NCBI GenBank assembly: GCA_016192035.1
Contig: JACPUW010000019.1
Coordinates: 22,860 to 86,859 of the forward strand
Source of the DNA: Bacteroidota bacterium
GTDB taxonomy: Bacteria; Bacteroidota; Bacteroidia; CAILMK01; JACPUW01
DNA length: 64,000 bases
Direction: 5' to 3'
Below are positions 1-8,411 of the stretch, piece by piece. Numbering within the stretch: the stretch's first letter is position 1; the number at the start of each line of letters is the position of its first letter. The notes beneath the pieces were generated by a model, which did not search any database, was not told the DNA's origin, and worked only from the letters and a program-made list of their open reading frames with translations. A program made the position numbers and the translations under genes.

Positions 1-153
1 GCCAATAAGCAGCACCTATTCCTAAATGTTTGTTTTTCAAACCGCTCACTTAAATCTATGTATATGTCAACCCCTGGCCCATACCACCCAAAAAAGCCCA
101 AGGGAGGAAAGTATTGGGCTGATACCAATAGCTTTGTCTTACCGCTCACCTGC

Positions 154-1521
154 ATGAATATAATAATGGCAAAACTACCAATAACCGCCGCCACAAGCGT
201 ATATGCCGTGTTGTGCTGCTTGATATGGGCACCTATGGCCATGGCCCTGGAGGTACAGGTACAGGCCAAGTCATACCTGGACAAAGACCTGAACCCCTAC
301 CTGGAACTGCACATACGCATCCCCTCGGCGGGCCTTTCTTTTGACAAGAACGAAAACGGCAAGTGGCAAGCGGCTGCCAAACTGGAAATAGTTGTGGCAC
401 AAAAGGGTGTGTCGGTTATGCATGAAACGTATCCCTTGATTTCCCCTGAATTGGACCAAGCCAACCTGCACTTTGACCTCATAGACCTAAAAAGGGTACG
501 ATTAGCCCAAGGCCCTGTTTCGGTGTGGGTATGGGCCATGGACTACCTCAGTGGGCAGCGCGACTCACAGAGTGTGGAGCTGCTGTTTCAGCCGCCCTAC
601 CTCCATTCAGACCTAAGCTTGCTGCATAGCTACCACGTACTGAAAAAAGCCACGGAAAACGCCCACGGACAGGTATTTATAGTGCCCCGCCTGGTAGCTG
701 ATTATGGCCCTCAAGATGACACGCTGCTGCTGTATTTTGAAACCTACCGAAAACCAGGTGAATACCAAATACTTGTGATGGATATGTTGGGCAAGTTGCA
801 CTATACTCAGGTGCTAAATCACGAAAATGATGGGTTTAAGCAACATATAGTCCGATTGCCCAAATTGAAAATAGGAAGTGGCCAACTGGAACTGGTGCTG
901 GCCAATGCCCTGGGCGAACCCTTGGCCTCAATGCAGGTAATGGTGGCCAAACCGGACGACAGGGATCTCTTTATGTCATTGACTACTTGGGAGCTAAAAC
1001 GTCATTTCAAGTCACTGGAGCCTTTTGCCGGCGCGGTAGTACTTGGCCGTTTTCAGGAATTGATCCAAAATGGCGACAGCCTGGAGGTAAAGGAGGGGTT
1101 TATGAATTTTTGGATAGAAGAAAACCGCGATTTCCCTTGGCAAGCCTGGCAGCTATACCTGGGCAGCGTGGACTATGTGAACCAAACCTTTGCCACCCCT
1201 GACAAACCCGGCTACGCCACCGACCGCGGCAGGGTATTCCTTAAGTACGGGCCGCCAATTGACATTATCGAGATGCATGACAACCCACAGACCTATCCCT
1301 TTGAGATATGGCAATATGGACAAGACGGCAAAATGGGGGATTCTAAGTTTTACTTTGTGAATTACACTTTTGGCCCCAACAACTTTAGCCTGGCGCACAG
1401 CACGGCACTGGGCGAGGTGCAAAACCCCAACTGGCGCAAGACCATAGACCGCGGAAACCAGCGAGAAGGCCACCAACGCGACATAGGCAGTGGGTGGGAA
1501 AATGAATATATTGACGATTAG
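154..1521 (+). CDS. GWxTD domain-containing secreted protein
   Basis: The C-terminal third carries the hallmark of the Bacteroidota GWxTD family: a GYATDRGRV stretch followed by KYGPP at about residues 352-367. The family's function is not established. I chose the ATG at 154 because it places a hydrophobic signal peptide (a stretch ending APMAMA) at the N-terminus. An ATG at 166 is equally possible. The reading frame stays open back to 58, but the extra 32 residues are polar and proline-rich and do not look like a leader. The middle region is beta-rich, as in other family members. The next 650 bases downstream hold no intact gene, so the gene seems to be monocistronic or the last of an operon that begins before the window. 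Confidence 0.85.
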   Translation: MNIIMAKLPITAATSVYAVLCCLIWAPMAMALEVQVQAKSYLDKDLNPYLELHIRIPSAGLSFDKNENGKWQAAAKLEIVVAQKGVSVMHETYPLISPELDQANLHFDLIDLKRVRLAQGPVSVWVWAMDYLSGQRDSQSVELLFQPPYLHSDLSLLHSYHVLKKATENAHGQVFIVPRLVADYGPQDDTLLLYFETYRKPGEYQILVMDMLGKLHYTQVLNHENDGFKQHIVRLPKLKIGSGQLELVLANALGEPLASMQVMVAKPDDRDLFMSLTTWELKRHFKSLEPFAGAVVLGRFQELIQNGDSLEVKEGFMNFWIEENRDFPWQAWQLYLGSVDYVNQTFATPDKPGYATDRGRVFLKYGPPIDIIEMHDNPQTYPFEIWQYGQDGKMGDSKFYFVNYTFGPNNFSLAHSTALGEVQNPNWRKTIDRGNQREGHQRDIGSGWENEYIDD

Positions 1522-1659
1522 GAAATTGCCCATCCCATTCATAGCCATGTAGATACCCAGATGGCACTCACCATGGCCAGGGGCATTACTTGAAAGTGGA
1601 CTTGTACACCCTGGGGTTCAATTGCTATCCATCTAATGGGCCATGAGCTACATATGGCT

Positions 1660-2060
1660 TTACCACAATTTACTTAGCTCCGATTGGTCAAAAGCGATAA
1701 ACTGTTCTTTCCAGGGCAAATGAAATTGGTATTTGCTTACATAAAGCTACTGGGGCATGCCCTACATGGCGTATTCCACCATCTGGAATCCTTTTTCGGC
1801 GCATGGCAATATGCCAATGGTGGGATTGTCATCGGCCAATCTTTCATTGCCGTTATGGTAGGCCATATAACTATTTAGCTGCTACAGGTAGCCATGCCTA
1901 AACTTGTCGGCCTTAAGCTCTATAAGCACATGGATTTGAGAATCCTGTGATAGATCACCATATCCACGAAGTAGTTTCATTGTCTATCATCATGCGCTTT
2001 TGCCGCGCCTCAACGCAAAATCCATTGCCCTGTCCTATGATATCTTGCACCCAGTTGCAT
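1660..2060 (-). pseudogene. Decayed PDDEXK nuclease of the DUF1016/YhcG family (C-terminal part)
   Basis: Read on the minus strand, this otherwise gene-free stretch gives recognisable family blocks in order: GQGNGFCVEARQKR, YFVDMVIYHRILK, LIELKADKF, QLNSYM, DDNPTIGIL, then VSKYQFHLP. These are the signature C-terminal blocks of the DUF1016 (YhcG-like) PDDEXK nuclease family, including the IELK catalytic strand. The frame is broken by at least two single-base shifts, near 1975 and 1930, and by in-frame stops after RHGYL, after EYAM and after GMPQ. The N-terminal half of the family is not recognisable upstream. The element is therefore a dead fragment of a nuclease often linked to defence or restriction functions. 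The plus-strand frame at 1684-1878 is its shadow. Confidence 0.75.
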
Positions 2061-2171
2061 GTAAGACATCCAAGCCTGATTGCCGTGGGCATTCCCTTTA
2101 GCAAAAAAGTAAGTGTAAATTATTAAAAGACAATGCTATGACCTCATGGACCTGTAACTGCCTTGATAGGG

Positions 2172-3245
2172 CTATCTCTGCATCACATAATTAATGGCCA
2201 CGGCCTTACCCCCAAGAGGTGTCCAAGCTATGCCCACGCCGTGGGTGCCAAATACCGTCCTGAACTTGAACCATCCCCCTTGGGTCACTGTGAGCACATT
2301 GGCCGGCGACGAAAAGGTGAGGGCCTCCAGGCTGGCAAAAGTGCCAAAACCCAGGGAGTCGATAGCCAGTTCAAAATCAGGTATGGTCAAGAAAATATCG
2401 GGGTGGGCGGGTATGGCAAGCGGTTCAAATTCAGCCCCATTGAACCCAAGGGCAGGAAAATTGTCGAAATACTCATCTAGGTAACCTTGCTGTCTATACT
2501 CATCAGAAGAAACCAGTTGAAACGAAGCACTGTCGGTATATGCCCCAAAAATGGCAAACTGACTGCGGTCTTCTTCATTGGCCGACAGGCCGCTAGCAGA
2601 ACTACAGCCAAAGGCTTCATTGGGGCCGGCGGTCATGCCGGGCATTTCATAGTACGGTGCCACAAAGAAATACGCTGCGTTGAGGCCCGTAGTGCCCACC
2701 GCACTGCAAGAATGAGGGGCGGCTATGGTAGCCGCACTGCCTATCATGGTGGAATTGGCATTGGCTACCTGTACCTTAAGTGGCCCCTCTTTCACGCTGT
2801 CGCCACTGGCGGTGTACAGGGTGAAGTAGGCTTCAAAACTCTCCTCTGCCGGGTGTGCATAGGTATATGCACTGGCTTTAATAATGGTATTGGCGGCGCG
2901 AACAACACCCGAACTTGAAGTGAGCGAAAGCCTTAGGCCCGTGGCCGGATTGTCTTCGGGTGTACTTATATTTATGGAGAACAACACCATAGCACCAGCT
3001 TTGACCGATATTTCAGTGGGCAAATCCTCCTGTGAACCACTAAACATGGGCCCATGCTGACCCTCGTAATCATTTCGCCAGTTGAGCCGTACGCTCAGCG
3101 TGGCCTTTTCCTCTTCACCATCTAAACAAGAGCCCATGCCCAGCATGGACAACAAAAGGGCACACATGAGGCCTGACTTTGCCAAGCCCATCCTTTGGCG
3201 AAGATTCTCTCTCATATTTCTGATTTTTAATATTTTACAATCCAT
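2172..3245 (-). CDS. Putative lipoprotein of unknown function
   Basis: I do not recognise the family. The N-terminus has a positively charged stretch, a hydrophobic core and LGMGSC followed by acidic residues. This suggests signal peptidase II cleavage at Cys40 and a lipid anchor. The mature part is beta-rich and has several cysteines near the middle. The ATG at 3245 has an A-rich, GG-containing leader just upstream. An internal ATG at 3215 would give a more usual signal-peptide length, so the start is uncertain. The gene points away from the glycosyltransferase gene, and the 366-base gap between them must hold both promoters. Localisation to the cell envelope is an inference from the leader only. 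Confidence 0.7.
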   Translation of the reverse strand: MDCKILKIRNMRENLRQRMGLAKSGLMCALLLSMLGMGSCLDGEEEKATLSVRLNWRNDYEGQHGPMFSGSQEDLPTEISVKAGAMVLFSINISTPEDNPATGLRLSLTSSSGVVRAANTIIKASAYTYAHPAEESFEAYFTLYTASGDSVKEGPLKVQVANANSTMIGSAATIAAPHSCSAVGTTGLNAAYFFVAPYYEMPGMTAGPNEAFGCSSASGLSANEEDRSQFAIFGAYTDSASFQLVSSDEYRQQGYLDEYFDNFPALGFNGAEFEPLAIPAHPDIFLTIPDFELAIDSLGFGTFASLEALTFSSPANVLTVTQGGWFKFRTVFGTHGVGIAWTPLGGKAVAINYVMQR

Positions 3246-3611
3246 TATACCTTTTTTAAGGGCTTATACCTCAAGGGTTTTAATCCAATTTATCCTACAA
3301 ATAGCGATTGTAAAAGTATTGTTAAACACCCAACTTAAGCAACTGGTCCATACAAAAGTTGGTATAAACAGGATGACACCCTGGTATCTATTTGTTTTAT
3401 ATGTCATTATATAGCAAGGCTATTTCTACAAAGTCCCGGCATTGCGTTTACTGATTGTATTCTTGTATAGGGCTATACATCCTCCAAAACAGAAATGAAT
3501 GGAAAGTTAAATTAGTTGATAACATGGTGTTTGTGGGACAATCTGTAGGGCAAACCTGCGCCGGGATAAGCCCCAATGGCATATGTGCGTTATGCCTACT
3601 TTCGCCCGCCC
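3246..3611. other. Divergent intergenic region, no gene seen
   Basis: This gap separates two divergent genes. It is AT-rich in its first half and holds a -7-like element (TACTTTCG at 3597-3604) next to the glycosyltransferase start. There is an inverted CAACTT/AAGTTG pair around 3331-3362 of uncertain meaning. I find no convincing coding frame. Confidence 0.5.
3597..3604 (+). promoter_or_regulatory. Candidate -7 element (TACTTTCG)
   Basis: The octamer matches the Bacteroidota -7 consensus TAnnTTTG at seven of eight positions. It lies only 7 bases before the ATG at 3612, which would give a nearly leaderless transcript. No clear -33 TTTG was found at the expected distance. Confidence 0.35.
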
Positions 3612-4643
3612 ATGCAGCCCTCCCATGTAGCTACCGCCATACTCAACTGGAACGGGAAAAACTGGCTGGAACAATTCCTGCCCAGCGTGCTCTCCACCCG
3701 GTACCCGCGCCACTCTGTGGTACTGATTGACAATGGATCCACCGATGATTCCGTGGAGTTCGTGCGCAACAACTATCCCAATATCATGGTGGTAGTCAAT
3801 GAGGGCAACCTGGGTTTTGCCGGTGGGTATAACGAAGGTTTGCGCGAAGTGCAGGCCGATTACTACGCCATACTCAACTCTGACGTGGAGGTGGATGCCA
3901 ACTGGCTCCAACCCCTGGTAGATTTACTAGATTCCAACCCGCAAATTGCTGCTTGCCAGCCCAAAGTACTGTCTTTTGCCCAACCCGATTCGTTTGAATA
4001 CGCCGGAGCTTCAGGTGGATTTATTGACCGGTACGGTTTCCCGTTTTGCAGGGGGCGGGTTTTTGAAACCTGTGAGCATGACCACGGCCAGTACAACGAT
4101 GCCCGTCCCGTATTTTGGGCTACCGGGGCTGCCCTTTTTATCCGGTCTGGGCTGTTTCACTACCATGGCGGGTTTGACAAGGATTTTTTTGCCCACATGG
4201 AAGAAATAGACCTCTGCTGGAGGCTACAAAATGCCGGTCATGAAATATGGGTGCAGCCGCGGTCAGTAGTGTACCATGTAGGCGGTGGCACCCTGGGCAA
4301 GGAAAATCCGCGCAAAACATATCTGAATTTTAGGAACAACCTGATTATGATGACCAAAAACCTGCCCTTGTGCCAGGTTTTTACACGGATCCCCCTTCGC
4401 ATGGGCATAGACGGGCAGGCAGCATTAAAGGAGCTGTTTGGGGGCAATTGGGGCTTTTTCAAAGCCATTTTCACAGCCCATATGCACTTTTACGCATCAC
4501 TGCCATCTACCTTGGCCAAACGGCGACAGGGTAAGCGCAAACGGAAATTTCATGGGCTGGCAGGGGTCTATGCCCGCAGTGTAGTGCTATGGTACTATGC
4601 CAGGGCCAAAAGGACCTTCCTCCAATTGCCCAACCATCCCTAA
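3612..4643 (+). CDS. Glycosyltransferase family 2
   Basis: This is a cytoplasmic inverting sugar transferase of the GT2/GT-A fold, probably for envelope polysaccharide. Visible motifs are ILNWNGKNWLE at the N-terminus, DNGSTDDSVEF near residue 39 (nucleotide binding), NSDVEV near 88 (the metal-binding DxD position) and MEEIDLCWR near 195 (acceptor-site acidic residues followed by Arg). The C-terminal KTYLNFRNNLIMM block is typical of rhamnosyltransferase-like members. At 343 residues it has the usual length. I chose the ATG at 3612 because homologues start just before the first beta strand. An in-frame ATG at 3576 would add 12 unconvincing residues. The acceptor and donor cannot be told from sequence. 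Confidence 0.88.
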   Translation: MQPSHVATAILNWNGKNWLEQFLPSVLSTRYPRHSVVLIDNGSTDDSVEFVRNNYPNIMVVVNEGNLGFAGGYNEGLREVQADYYAILNSDVEVDANWLQPLVDLLDSNPQIAACQPKVLSFAQPDSFEYAGASGGFIDRYGFPFCRGRVFETCEHDHGQYNDARPVFWATGAALFIRSGLFHYHGGFDKDFFAHMEEIDLCWRLQNAGHEIWVQPRSVVYHVGGGTLGKENPRKTYLNFRNNLIMMTKNLPLCQVFTRIPLRMGIDGQAALKELFGGNWGFFKAIFTAHMHFYASLPSTLAKRRQGKRKRKFHGLAGVYARSVVLWYYARAKRTFLQLPNHP

Positions 4644-4696
4644 TACACCCTATATAGTGCACATATTATTGTGCATGATCAAAATAACCCATTGCC

Positions 4697-6139
4697 ATGA
4701 TTGAGATCCTGAATTATATCAACGGAGCTTTTATACCGGCCAATAGTGGCACCTGGCTTGCCAACCGCAATCCGGCTACCGGACTACACTACGCACAAAT
4801 ACCTGATTCAGATGCTTCTGATGTGGATCAGGCGGTAGCAGCCGCCTATGCTGCCCGCCAGATATGGGCGCAAGCCCCAGCCAAAAAGCGGTCGGACCTT
4901 CTCCTGCAAATGGCCCAAGGAATTCGCGATAGGCTAGACGAATTTGCCCTGGCCGAGACCAATGACAACGGTAAGCCACTATGGCTCTCCAAGACAGTAG
5001 ATATTCCCAGGGGAATTGCCAACCTCGAGTTCTTTGCCACAGCCATATTGCACGGCCAGTCTGATGCGTACCATACCGACGGGCTTGCCCTTAACTACAC
5101 CCACCACCAACCCATTGGGGTAGCAGGCTGTATCTCGCCCTGGAATTTGCCCATTTATTTGTTTACCTGGAAAATAGCCCCTGCCCTGGCAGCGGGCTGT
5201 ACGGTAGTGGCCAAACCATCGGAGGTAACACCCATGACAGCCTACCTCCTGTGCCAGGTAGCCCATGAAGCAGGTTTGCCCCACGGCGTGCTCAATGTGG
5301 TGCACGGATTGGGGCCCAAGGTAGGCCAGCGCATTGTGGAGCACCCTAATGTGCCAGCCATATCATTTACCGGTGGCACAGCCACGGGAGCCCACATAGC
5401 CCGTACCGCAGCGCCCATGTTCAAGAAACTGAGCCTGGAACTGGGCGGCAAAAACCCCAACCTGATTTTTGCCGATTGCGATTTTGATGAAATGATTGCC
5501 CAAACCATCCGCTCATCCTTTGCCAACCAGGGACAAATTTGCCTCTGTGGATCACGGATCTATGTAGAAAGGGCAATCTATGACCGCTTTATGGATGCCT
5601 TTGTGTCCAAGGCCCAAAAACTGCTTGTGGGCAATCCGCTCGACGAGCACACAAAAACAGGTGCCCTGGTGTCAGAGTCGCACATGGAAAAGGTATTGGC
5701 CTATATAGCACTGGCACAGGAAGAAGGCGGCAGGTTGCGCTGTGGCGGCCATAGGGTGTTTCCTAAGGGTTTTGAAGGAGGGTACTACGTGCAACCGGCT
5801 GTGATAGAAGGCCCTGCCAATCACTGCCGCAGCAACCAAGAGGAGATTTTTGGCCCAGTGGTGACAGTACAGGCATTTGATACCGAAGAAGAAGCACTTG
5901 GACTGGCCAACGACAGCCGCTATGGGCTGGCGGCAATCCTCTGGACCAAGGACCTAAAACGGGCGCACCGGGTGGCACATGGCCTACAAACAGGAATAGT
6001 ATGGGTAAATTGCTGGTTGTTAAGGGATTTACGCACACCTTTTGGCGGGGTTAAATCCAGCGGGGTAGGCCGGGAGGGTGGGTTTCATGCCCTGGAGTTC
6101 TTTACAGAACCAAAAAACGTGTGCATCAAAATCCATTGA
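4697..6139 (+). CDS. ALDH8-type aldehyde dehydrogenase (likely 2-aminomuconic 6-semialdehyde dehydrogenase)
   Basis: This is an NAD-dependent aldehyde dehydrogenase of 480 residues, the normal length. It has the catalytic Glu in LELGGKNPNL (E248) and the nucleophile in GQICLCGS (C282), 34 residues apart as in the family. SPWNLP and FTGGTATG cofactor-binding segments are present. The CWLLRDLRTPFGG block near the C-terminus resembles the ALDH8 / 2-aminomuconic semialdehyde dehydrogenase subgroup, which acts in tryptophan breakdown through kynurenine and 3-hydroxyanthranilate. A RidA-family protein resembling 2-aminomuconate deaminase, the next enzyme of that route, lies at 30.2 kb and supports this reading. 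Dehydrogenases of related muconic semialdehydes remain possible. A short dyad (TGCAC and GTGCA, 8-base spacer) precedes the gene at about 4656-4673. Confidence 0.85.
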   Translation: MIEILNYINGAFIPANSGTWLANRNPATGLHYAQIPDSDASDVDQAVAAAYAARQIWAQAPAKKRSDLLLQMAQGIRDRLDEFALAETNDNGKPLWLSKTVDIPRGIANLEFFATAILHGQSDAYHTDGLALNYTHHQPIGVAGCISPWNLPIYLFTWKIAPALAAGCTVVAKPSEVTPMTAYLLCQVAHEAGLPHGVLNVVHGLGPKVGQRIVEHPNVPAISFTGGTATGAHIARTAAPMFKKLSLELGGKNPNLIFADCDFDEMIAQTIRSSFANQGQICLCGSRIYVERAIYDRFMDAFVSKAQKLLVGNPLDEHTKTGALVSESHMEKVLAYIALAQEEGGRLRCGGHRVFPKGFEGGYYVQPAVIEGPANHCRSNQEEIFGPVVTVQAFDTEEEALGLANDSRYGLAAILWTKDLKRAHRVAHGLQTGIVWVNCWLLRDLRTPFGGVKSSGVGREGGFHALEFFTEPKNVCIKIH

Positions 6140-6199
6140 AAAATAGCGGTGTAGCATCCTTTAACGCGATTTGGTTGATAGGGCCTTGCGCTGCTCACT

Positions 6200-6207
6200 T
6201 ACTTTTG
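6200..6207 (+). promoter_or_regulatory. Candidate -7 element (TACTTTTG)
   Basis: This is a full match to TAnnTTTG, 18 bases before the ATG at 6226. A TTG at 6175-6177 lies 22 bases upstream and could act as the -33 element. Confidence 0.5.
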
Positions 6208-6225
6208 TAAGTAACATTGTTTGCC

Positions 6226-6786
6226 ATGACCCTTTCCCCACTTTTTACCCGCCTTCTGGCCTTGGTCTTTTCCCTTTGCATTTTCGTGGCCGATCTATTC
6301 ATTCCTGCGGGTATAAGTGTGGGCATTTTGTACTTGGTGGCCATGCTACTGGTTTCAGGTGACCGGCGCGCCATTATACTCTTGGCTGCAGGCATTGCCT
6401 CTATCCTAACCTTCATGCCCATCCCCATCTTTCTTGACGAGTATTGGACCAAGCAAGTGCTGTTGAACCGCCTCATCACCCTGGGCGCCATCTGGATTTT
6501 TGGCCTTGTTTCCATCCGCTTGGCTAAGGCGAAAACAAGGATACTGGAAGCCCGAAACCGGTACGTGAAGGCACTGGAAGAAATGCTGTACATGACCTCA
6601 CACCGCGTGAGAAAGCCACTGGCTACCTGCCTGGGCATTTTCAACCTTCTGGATACCACCAAGGAACTCAACCAAGAAGAGCTGCGAAAGGCCGTGGTGT
6701 ATCTCAAGTCAAGTGCCGACGAACTGGACGATTTTACCCGTGAACTGACCAGGTTTATGGAGCGCACCAGGGTACAAAGCGCCTAG
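6226..6786 (+). CDS. Membrane protein with a lone histidine-kinase dimerisation (HisKA-like) domain
   Basis: The N-terminal 95 residues form about three hydrophobic segments (LALVFSLCIFVADL, VGILYLVAMLLV, AIILLAAGIASILTF and a further one). A short coiled linker follows, then an H-box, MTSHRVRKPLATCLGIF, with the phospho-acceptor His near residue 126. The two-helix HisKA-type hairpin ends at residue 186. The ATP-binding (HATPase) domain is absent, so the protein cannot phosphorylate itself unaided. It could be a truncated sensor kinase or a membrane phosphotransfer partner. The ATG at 6226 follows the promoter element closely. The frame continues upstream only to a TTG at 6217. A terminator lies just after the gene. 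Confidence 0.7.
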   Translation: MTLSPLFTRLLALVFSLCIFVADLFIPAGISVGILYLVAMLLVSGDRRAIILLAAGIASILTFMPIPIFLDEYWTKQVLLNRLITLGAIWIFGLVSIRLAKAKTRILEARNRYVKALEEMLYMTSHRVRKPLATCLGIFNLLDTTKELNQEELRKAVVYLKSSADELDDFTRELTRFMERTRVQSA

Positions 6787-6833
6787 TCACCACCTCTTTA
6801 CCCATTCATTTTTCATGCCCGGCCCACCGCCGT

Positions 6834-6859
6834 GCCTATGGGGCATATAGGCTTTTTTT
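6834..6859 (+). terminator. Intrinsic terminator
   Basis: The arms GCCTAT (6834-6839) and ATAGGC (6847-6852) enclose a 7-base loop and are followed by seven T. It separates the preceding membrane protein gene from the dcw cluster. Confidence 0.65.
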
Positions 6860-6880
6860 GGTCTCCCAAAAATTCATTTC

Positions 6881-6895
6881 CACCACTTTTTCCCA
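6881..6895 (-). promoter_or_regulatory. Candidate MraZ box pair, minus orientation
   Basis: Read on the minus strand this is TGGGA-AAAAG-TGGTG. It fits the TGGGN repeats with a 5-base spacer described for MraZ operators, with one change in the second box. Its spacer is identical to that of the plus-strand pair at 6967-6981. Confidence 0.45.
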
Positions 6896-6966
6896 CATTA
6901 ATCATCAATCAATTACGATTAAATTGCGCATTATCGGACTGTTAATTTCGCTGTGTATAAAAAAGG

Positions 6967-6981
6967 TGGGGAAAAGTGGGA
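6967..6981 (+). promoter_or_regulatory. Candidate MraZ operator (TGGGN-N5-TGGGN)
   Basis: TGGGG and TGGGA are separated by exactly five bases (AAAAG). This is the repeat geometry known for MraZ binding sites upstream of mraZ. The pair sits about 20 bases before the probable -7 element at 7001 and so would overlap the -33 region. This suggests repression of the dcw promoter by MraZ. Confidence 0.6.
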
Positions 6982-7000
6982 TAAATAGGAATTATGCCCC

Positions 7001-7008
7001 TACATTTA
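7001..7008 (+). promoter_or_regulatory. Candidate -7 element of the dcw operon (TACATTTA)
   Basis: It matches TAnnTTTG at seven of eight positions, 31 bases before the mraZ ATG and just downstream of the MraZ box pair. Confidence 0.45.
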
Positions 7009-7039
7009 CCCCGCTTTTACTGGCCTCGGCGCACACTAC

Positions 7040-7513
7040 ATGTTACACCTAATTGGAGAATATACTTGTAAATTAGACGATAAGGGAAGGTTGGCCCTTC
7101 CCGCTGGGCTAAAGCGCCAAGTTCCCACCGACAACAACGAGCGATTTGTAATAAACAGGGGATTTGAAGCCTGCTTGGTGCTTTACCCATTCAAGGAATG
7201 GGAAGAAGTGGTGGCCAAGATTGCCACCCTTAACCAGTACAAGGCCGAGGTGCGCCAGTTCGTGCGCCATTTTCACCGGGGCGCTACGGAACTCCAGCTT
7301 GACAGCGCTTCCAGGCTCAACATACCCAACCACCTACTGGATTACGCCGGCATAGACCGGGAGGTGGTACTGTTTGCCCATACCAACAAGATAGAAATAT
7401 GGAACAAGCAGGCATATGAATCCATGCTAGGCAATGATCCTGAATCATTTGCCCACCTGGCCGAACAAGTAATGGGCCATTTGAACACCACCGGTAATGG
7501 AAACAATGACTGA
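7040..7513 (+). CDS. mraZ: Transcriptional regulator MraZ
   Basis: MraZ is a DNA-binding protein built from two AbrB-like SpoVT/MraZ folds. It represses the division and cell-wall operon that it heads. Both half-motifs are visible: CKLDDKGRLALPAGLK near residues 10-25 and DSASRLNIPNHLL near residues 84-97. The length of 157 residues is normal. The gene is first in the dcw cluster and overlaps rsmH by 8 bases. TGGGN direct repeats at 6967-6981, and an inverted copy at 6881-6895, are plausible binding sites for autoregulation. Confidence 0.96.
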   Translation: MLHLIGEYTCKLDDKGRLALPAGLKRQVPTDNNERFVINRGFEACLVLYPFKEWEEVVAKIATLNQYKAEVRQFVRHFHRGATELQLDSASRLNIPNHLLDYAGIDREVVLFAHTNKIEIWNKQAYESMLGNDPESFAHLAEQVMGHLNTTGNGNND

Positions 7514-8411
7514 TTACCATATACCCGTGATGCTTGAACAATGCCTGGAGGGCTTGGGCATAGTGCCCCATGGCCTGTACGTGGACGCTACCTATGGCGG
7601 TGGGGGCCACAGCAGCGCCATCCTCCACCTCCTTGGGCCATCAGGCCGGTTATTGGCTTTTGACCGCGATGCCGATGTCATAGGACAAAAGGCACAAGAC
7701 CAGCGACTTATCCTAATTAACCACGACTACCGCTGGATCACCAATTTTCTTGACTACCACACAGCAGTACCAGTTCATGGAATCTTGGCCGATTTGGGAG
7801 TCTCCTCGCATCAGTTTGATACCGATGCGCGGGGATTCTCATTTCGCCGGGATGCCCCGCTGGACATGCGCATGGATATAGACCTGGCCCTCACGGCCGC
7901 CGATGTGCTCAATGCATACACCGAGGGGCAGTTGCAGCGTGTTTTCACACTCTACGGAGAGATAAAAAACGCCAAAACCCTGGCCCAACTCATTGTAGAT
8001 AAGCGTAAAATGGCCCCAATTACTACCACAGGCCAGTTGGCTGCCGTGGTTGGACATGCCATGCACCGCAACGACAAGGAACACAAATACCTGTCGCAGG
8101 TCTTTCAGGCGCTGCGCATAGAAGTTAACCACGAGCTAGAGTCCCTCTCCCTTTTCCTAGAGCAGGCGCCTATGCTGCTCAAACCCGGTGGACGCCTGGT
8201 AGTCATTTCCTACCACTCACTGGAAGACCGCTTGGTGAAAAACCTAATGGAAACCGGCAATCTTGAAGGCATAAGCCATACCGATTTGTACGGCAACATT
8301 TTGCGCCCATTAACCCCGGTCTTGCGCAAGCCCCTGCTCCCCAGTGCCCATGAGGTGGCCAACAACCCACGTTCGCGTAGTGCCAAACTTAGGATAGCCG
8401 AAAAAGCATGA
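7506..8411 (+). CDS. rsmH: 16S rRNA (cytosine(1402)-N(4))-methyltransferase
   Basis: RsmH (MraW) uses S-adenosylmethionine to methylate N4 of C1402 in the decoding centre of 16S rRNA. The SAM-binding loop YVDATYGGGGHS lies near residue 20. The family blocks LGVSSHQFD, LDMRMD and ISYHSLEDRLVK are all present. I chose the ATG at 7506 because MTDYHIPVML is the conserved start and GGAAAC lies just upstream. An ATG at 7497 would add three residues. The gene overlaps the end of mraZ and its own end overlaps the ftsL start by 4 bases (ATGA), which points to translational coupling. Confidence 0.96.
   Translation: MTDYHIPVMLEQCLEGLGIVPHGLYVDATYGGGGHSSAILHLLGPSGRLLAFDRDADVIGQKAQDQRLILINHDYRWITNFLDYHTAVPVHGILADLGVSSHQFDTDARGFSFRRDAPLDMRMDIDLALTAADVLNAYTEGQLQRVFTLYGEIKNAKTLAQLIVDKRKMAPITTTGQLAAVVGHAMHRNDKEHKYLSQVFQALRIEVNHELESLSLFLEQAPMLLKPGGRLVVISYHSLEDRLVKNLMETGNLEGISHTDLYGNILRPLTPVLRKPLLPSAHEVANNPRSRSAKLRIAEKA

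Noticed and set aside
1153..1548. 131-codon minus-strand frame over the GWxTD gene
   Set aside because: It is antisense to conserved GWxTD motifs and shows no features of its own.
3331..3362. Inverted CAACTT/AAGTTG pair as an operator
   Set aside because: Only six bases per arm with a 20-base spacer in AT-rich DNA; easily expected by chance.
6195..6767. 190-codon minus-strand frame opposite the HisKA-like protein gene
   Set aside because: It is rich in Ser, Arg and Met, has no recognisable motif, and lies exactly opposite a frame with clear membrane helices and an H-box.
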